DNA of 10,345 bases from CAYVBN01 sp964538565 (GTDB lineage: Bacteria; Pseudomonadota; Alphaproteobacteria; Rhizobiales; Xanthobacteraceae). The stretch is from positions 1 through 10,345 of the forward strand of contig CAZIGW010000246.1 in assembly GCA_964538565.1 (NCBI GenBank), written 5' to 3'. Of this stretch, positions 6,106-10,345 are shown one piece after another. Below the pieces are notes generated by a model. The model worked only from the letters and a program-made list of their open reading frames with translations. It ran no database searches and was not told the origin of the DNA. A program made the translations under genes and the position numbers. Positions within the stretch are counted from its first letter, which is position 1. Each line of letters begins with the position of its first letter.

Positions 6106-6663
6106 ATGCATTTGCACACGCTCTGGACGACATTCGTACGCTGGCTGGCAGGTTTGATGATGCTCGCCCACCTGGGCGCCGCAAGTTCGCCGGCCGCGAA
6201 CGCGGCGGCCAATCTCGCGACCGGCTCCGCGAGCGGCCTGCCGGTTCCGCGCTTCGTCAGCCTCAAGTCGGATCGCGTCAACGTGCGGGGCGGGCCCACC
6301 AAGGACAACGACGTGAGCTGGGTCTACACGCGCGCCGGCCTGCCGGTCGAGATCACCGCGGAGTACGAGAACTGGCGGCGCGTGCGCGACTGGGAAGGCG
6401 CCGAAGGCTGGGTCTATCACTCGCTGCTGTCGGGACGGCGCACCGCGCTCGTGTTCTCGTCGGCCAAGTCGAAGAGCGATCTCGTTCCGCTCTACGCGAA
6501 GGCGGATGCACGCAGCGCGATTCTCGCCCGGCTGGAGGCGGGCGTGCTCGGATCGGTCAAATGGTGCGACGGAACCTGGTGCCGCATCACCGGCGAGGGC
6601 TTCGACGGCTACATCGAACAGCAGCGGCTGTGGGGCGTTTATCCGAACGAGAAGATCGACTGA
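6106..6663 (+). CDS. Secreted bacterial SH3-domain protein (two SH3-like modules)
   Basis: This 185-residue protein probably has an N-terminal signal sequence: MHLHTLWTTFVRW, then a hydrophobic stretch LAGLMMLAHLGAA (14-26) and Ala-rich residues to about 35. Module 1 (about 48-112) reads PRFVSLKSDRVNVRGGPTKD...GAEGWVYHSLLSGRR, with the VNVRGGP and EGWVYHSLLSG signatures of bacterial SH3 (SH3_4-type) domains. Module 2 (about 116-180) contains LYAKADARSAILARLEAGVLG and GFDGYIEQQRLWGVYP. Cys154 and Cys159 (WCDGTWC) are close together and could form a periplasmic disulfide. Such proteins are thought to bind cell-wall material; no enzyme domain is present. The start at 6106 has no strong ribosome binding site; a start at 6157 (MMLAHLG) would leave a shorter signal peptide. 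It converges on irr with a 31-bp gap. Confidence 0.8.
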   Translation: MHLHTLWTTFVRWLAGLMMLAHLGAASSPAANAAANLATGSASGLPVPRFVSLKSDRVNVRGGPTKDNDVSWVYTRAGLPVEITAEYENWRRVRDWEGAEGWVYHSLLSGRRTALVFSSAKSKSDLVPLYAKADARSAILARLEAGVLGSVKWCDGTWCRITGEGFDGYIEQQRLWGVYPNEKID

Positions 6664-6694
6664 GCGCGGACACGGCGCGGTCGGCGCTGCGCCT

Positions 6695-7195
6695 CTACGC
6701 TTCCTTGCGCCTGAGCCGCACCACGACGTCGACGCGAACGACCTCATAGCCTTCCGGCGGTGTAGGCACCTTGCCGACGAGAACGTCCGTGTCGGGAATG
6801 TCGAAGAGCGCGTTCTCGCCCTCGATGTAGAAGTGATGATGTTGCGAGATGTTCGTGTCGAAATAGGTTTTCGACCCGTCGACGGCGATCTGCCGAAGCA
6901 GGCCGACCTCGGTGAACTGGTGCAGCGCGTTGTAGACGGTGGCGAGCGACACCGGCACCTTCGCCTTGAGCGCCTCCTCGTAGAGCATCTCGGCGGTGAT
7001 ATGGCGGTCGCCCTTGGTGAACATGATCCAGCCGAGCGCCAGGCGTTGCCGTGTCGGACGCAGACCCACTTCGCGCAGCATGGTCTTCACATCATGCCAC
7101 GGGCAGCCGTTGAGATTGGCCCGGGTCGGCCGGTTGCGCTCGTGTTCACGCGCGGGCGGGGCGCCGGTAGGAAACATGGTACGAGGCTCGGTCAT
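6695..7195 (-). CDS. irr: Iron response regulator Irr (Fur family)
   Basis: This 166-residue regulator of the Fur superfamily is recognisable as Irr. It has GCPWHDV (30-36), a Cys-Pro heme regulatory motif, at the N-terminus. The winged-helix DNA-binding region includes LREVGLRPTRQRLALGW (40-56), HITAEMLYEEA (65-75) and PVSLATVYNALHQFTEVGLL (81-100). HHH at 119-121 is the histidine cluster implicated in heme or metal sensing, followed by EGYEVVRVDVVVRLRRKEA. In Bradyrhizobium and relatives Irr controls heme and iron genes and is inactivated or degraded when heme is abundant; behaviour here is inferred from similarity. The ATG at 7195 (MTEPRT) is preferred since upstream in-frame residues look non-coding and GAAAGGA lies about 15 bases before it. 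An ATG at 7177 (MFPTG) is possible. It diverges from fabA, a common Rhizobiales arrangement. Confidence 0.94.
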   Translation of the reverse strand: MTEPRTMFPTGAPPAREHERNRPTRANLNGCPWHDVKTMLREVGLRPTRQRLALGWIMFTKGDRHITAEMLYEEALKAKVPVSLATVYNALHQFTEVGLLRQIAVDGSKTYFDTNISQHHHFYIEGENALFDIPDTDVLVGKVPTPPEGYEVVRVDVVVRLRRKEA

Positions 7196-7470
7196 GGCTC
7201 GCTGGCTGCGTCCTTTCGCGCCGCACGCGGCGTACATTGGAGCTAGTCTAAGTTGTTGCAAATCAAATCATATCGACAGAAGGGCCATTTTGCAACTGCG
7301 TCGCAGGAGAGCCGGCGCCGCGCATGCCCCTTACCGCCGCATGGCGAGGAAATTGGGGATTGATCTCGGCCGCTTCGGCGCGGCTTTGCCGGTCCGGTTG
7401 CGTATGTTAGGACAACGGCGCCATCGCAGCGCCGACAGCCGAGAGGCTGCAGTTGGAGGACGGGACGGGT
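7196..7470. promoter_or_regulatory. irr-fabA divergent control region
   Basis: This 275-bp spacer should contain promoters for irr (-) and the fabABI operon (+). The stretch 7241-7275 (AGTCTAAGTTGTTGCAAATC and onward) is sharply AT-richer than its surroundings and is the probable promoter/operator core. I do not see a full iron-control element (TTTAGAA-n3-TTCTAAA); at most there is a half-site-like CTAA at 7248-7251. GGAGG at 7455-7459, 11 bases before the fabA ATG, is the fabA ribosome binding site. Confidence 0.45.
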
Positions 7471-8001
7471 ATGCAGAACCGGCGTACGAGCTTCGAATAC
7501 GAAGACTTGCTCGCCTGTGGCCGCGGCGAGTTGTTCGCCGAGGGTCCGCAACTTCCGTTGCCGCCCATGCTGATGTTCGACCGGATCTCCGAGATCGGCG
7601 AGCAGGGCGGGGAGCACGGCAAGGGCCTGGTGCGGGCGGAACTCGAACTCAAGCCCGACCTGTGGTTTTTTCCCTGCCACTTCAAGGGCGATCCGGTGAT
7701 GCCCGGGTGCCTGGGGTTGGATGCCCTGTGGCAGCTGCTGGGATTCTTCCTCGGCTGGCTGGGGTCCTCGGGCCGGGGACGTGCGCTCGGCCTCGGAGAA
7801 CTGAAGTTTTCCGGGCAGGTTCTGCCGACCGTCAAGAAGGTCGTGTACGGTATCGACATCAAGCGCGTGATGCGTTCCAAGCTGGTGCTCGGCATCGCCG
7901 ACGGCTGGCTCTCGGCGGACGGCTCGGTGATCTACCGCGCCCTCGACCTCAAGGTCGGATTGTTCCGCGACGAGACCACGATGCAACCGGCGCAAGGGTA
8001 A
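7471..8001 (+). CDS. fabA: 3-hydroxydecanoyl-ACP dehydratase/isomerase FabA
   Basis: This 176-residue hot-dog-fold enzyme dehydrates 3-hydroxydecanoyl-ACP and isomerises trans-2- to cis-3-decenoyl-ACP, the committed step of anaerobic unsaturated fatty acid synthesis. The catalytic His70 lies in LWFFPCHFKGDPVMPGCLG, and the catalytic Asp84 in LGLDALWQLLGFFLGWLG. Both sit at the same positions as in E. coli FabA. The N-terminal SFEYEDLLACGRGELF and the C-terminal RALDLKVGLFRDE are also typical of FabA rather than FabZ. The ATG at 7471 with GGAGG 11 bases upstream is chosen over an in-frame TTG at 7453, which would overlap that ribosome binding site. It is the first gene of fabA-fabB-fabI, with 46 bp to fabB. 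Confidence 0.96.
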   Translation: MQNRRTSFEYEDLLACGRGELFAEGPQLPLPPMLMFDRISEIGEQGGEHGKGLVRAELELKPDLWFFPCHFKGDPVMPGCLGLDALWQLLGFFLGWLGSSGRGRALGLGELKFSGQVLPTVKKVVYGIDIKRVMRSKLVLGIADGWLSADGSVIYRALDLKVGLFRDETTMQPAQG

Positions 8002-8047
8002 GCAACCGCGAGGCGGACGGCGGACCGACACAGACGAAGAGGCATCC

Positions 8048-9265
<1,218 letters not shown>

Positions 9266-9290
9266 GCACCAAGGGAGTGACGGAGTTTGC

Positions 9291-10139
9291 ATGCAGGGGC
9301 TGATGCAGGGCAAGCGCGGCCTGATCATGGGCGTCGCGAACGACCATTCGATCGCCTGGGGGATCGCCAAGACGCTTGCCGCGCACGGCGCGGAGCTTGC
9401 CTTCACGTACCAGGGCGAGGCGCTCGGCAAGCGCGTCAAGCCGCTGGCGCAGTCGGTCGGCTCGGACATCGTCATGGCCTGCGACGTCGAGCACCTGTCC
9501 TCGGTCGACGGGGTGTTCGCCACCCTCGGCGAGAAATGGGGGTCGATCGATTTCCTGGTGCATGCGATCGCCTTTTCCGACAAGAACGAGCTCAAGGGAC
9601 GTTACGCCGACACCACGCGCGAGAACTTCGTGCGCACGATGGTGATCTCGTGCTTCTCCTTCACCGAACTCGCCAAGCGTGCGACCGCGCTGATGCCGGC
9701 CGGCGGCGCGCTGCTCACGCTCACCTACGGCGGTTCGATGCGGGTCATGCCGAACTACAACGTGATGGGGGTCGCCAAGGCGGCGCTCGAAGCCTCGGTG
9801 CGCTATCTCGCGGCCGATTTCGGACCCGCGCGCATTCGCGTCAACGCCATCTCGGCCGGGCCGGTGCGCACGCTCGCCGGCGCCGGAATCGCCGACGCGC
9901 GCCTCATGTTCAACTTTCAGCAGCGCCACGCGCCGCTGCGCCGCACGGTGACGATCGAGGAGATCGGCGGGGCGGCGCTCTATCTGCTCTCCGACCTCTC
10001 GACTGGCGTCACCGGCGACGTGCACTACGTGGATTCCGGCTATAACATCGTGTCGATGCCGCATCCGGGTGCGCTCAAGACCGTCGATGAGGCCGAAACT
10101 GCGGCGGAAGAGCGCGCCGCCCAGGACGCCGCGCAGTAG
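9291..10139 (+). CDS. fabI: Enoyl-ACP reductase FabI (NADH type)
   Basis: This 282-residue short-chain dehydrogenase/reductase performs the last reduction of each fatty acid elongation cycle, turning trans-2-enoyl-ACP into acyl-ACP with NAD(P)H. The nucleotide-binding start is GLIMGVANDHSIAWGIAKTL (about 10-29), the FabI-specific form of the Rossmann glycine motif. The FabI Tyr-x6-Lys active site is in MPNYNVMGVAKAALE, with Tyr156 and Lys163, and Tyr146 (TLTYGGS) also conserved; all three match E. coli numbering. The C-terminus after about 258 (HPGALKTVDEAETAAEERAAQDAAQ) is a low-complexity acidic/Ala tail longer than the E. coli one. ATG 9291 is preceded by GGAG five bases upstream; an ATG four codons later is less likely. 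Triclosan- and diazaborine-type inhibitors act on this family. Confidence 0.96.
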   Translation: MQGLMQGKRGLIMGVANDHSIAWGIAKTLAAHGAELAFTYQGEALGKRVKPLAQSVGSDIVMACDVEHLSSVDGVFATLGEKWGSIDFLVHAIAFSDKNELKGRYADTTRENFVRTMVISCFSFTELAKRATALMPAGGALLTLTYGGSMRVMPNYNVMGVAKAALEASVRYLAADFGPARIRVNAISAGPVRTLAGAGIADARLMFNFQQRHAPLRRTVTIEEIGGAALYLLSDLSTGVTGDVHYVDSGYNIVSMPHPGALKTVDEAETAAEERAAQDAAQ

Positions 10140-10253
10140 CGCGCGGCACCACAGGTGCAGGCGCCCGGGCGGCGCCGCGTGAGCATCCGGCACGGGACCG
10201 CGGCCCGACGGCACCCAGGTGGCGGATTGGCGACGCGTCGCTCTGAATCTCGC
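10140..10253. other. Spacer after fabI with possible weak hairpin
   Basis: This GC-rich 114-bp stretch follows the fabI stop. GCGCGGCACC (10141-10150) can pair with the later GGCGCCGCG (10171-10179), and CACC-ACA-GGTG (10147-10157) forms a smaller stem, but no T-run follows. Termination here is only a possibility, and no promoter stands out. Confidence 0.25.
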
Positions 10254-10345
10254 ATGCCGGAATCGCGGAAGCGGGCCAACAAGACCGAGGCGGGCGGGAC
10301 GAGCGGTACGGGCGCCCGCCCCACCACCCGCAGGTGGATCATTAC
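10254..10345 (+). CDS. Possible start of an unrecognised gene, cut by the right edge
   Basis: From the ATG at 10254 a frame stays open to the window end (30 codons), beginning MPESRKRANKTEAGGTSG and ending in RRWII. The low-complexity N-terminus followed by hydrophobic WII is what a first beta-strand might look like. No ribosome binding site precedes the ATG; an in-frame TTG at 10227 is an alternative start. In this GC-rich DNA a 30-codon open frame can arise by chance. I do not recognise the protein; a histidine-phosphatase-like start is a guess only. Confidence 0.3.
   Translation, partial: MPESRKRANKTEAGGTSGTGARPTTRRWII

Noticed and set aside
6664..6694. Terminator between the SH3 protein gene and irr
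   Set aside because: The 31-bp gap has GC-rich repeats (GGCGC, GCGCC) but no compact stem followed by a T-run.
10324..10337. Inverted repeat CCACC-CGCA-GGTGG as a terminator or attachment site
   Set aside because: The 5-bp stem has no T-run, lies inside a possible coding frame, and is expected by chance in GC-rich sequence.

Overview
The window is GC-rich chromosomal DNA, probably from an alphaproteobacterium of the Hyphomicrobiales (Rhizobiales). Four things point there: an Irr-type Fur-family regulator with a heme regulatory motif, the irr / fabA-fabB-fabI arrangement, the ubiE-mutM-enoyl-CoA hydratase neighbourhood, and a palindromic repeat (GATCCCGAAAA...TTTTCGG...GATCATGCTC) of the kind common in Bradyrhizobium/Xanthobacteraceae-type genomes. 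The order is an inference from gene content; no genus is claimed.

Layout, left to right. Positions 1-283 (-) hold the N-terminal part of ubiE (quinone biosynthesis methyltransferase), cut by the window edge. Divergent from it are mutM (483-1364, +; DNA glycosylase) and a crotonase-family enoyl-CoA hydratase (1475-2248, +). In many relatives this run continues into rpsT and dnaA. Here it stops at a tandem array of a 59-bp palindromic unit (2247-2504, four full copies and a fragment) whose first arm overlaps the hydratase stop codon. Convergent to it lies a secreted trypsin-like protein with a peptidoglycan-binding-like N-terminus (2519-3904, -), whose catalytic His and Asp appear to be lost. 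Divergent from that is a MoeB/ThiF-type adenylyltransferase (4038-4838, +). A D-2-hydroxyacid dehydrogenase (4865-5866, -) follows convergently, then a secreted two-module SH3 protein (6106-6663, +).

The right third is a recognisable regulatory and lipid unit. irr (6695-7195, -; iron/heme-responsive regulator) diverges from fabA-fabB-fabI (7471-10139, +). FabA makes the 3-decenoyl branch point of anaerobic unsaturated fatty acid synthesis, FabB elongates the unsaturated intermediates, and FabI performs the enoyl reduction. All their catalytic residues are in place. A further reading frame starts near 10254 and runs off the right edge.

All complete genes look intact. Most of the window is ordinary housekeeping DNA, and I see no mobile element, CRISPR array, RNA gene or obvious new defence or biosynthetic system. 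The items most worth a second look are the repeat array at an apparent synteny break, the degenerate protease, and the MoeB-like protein without the zinc cysteines.
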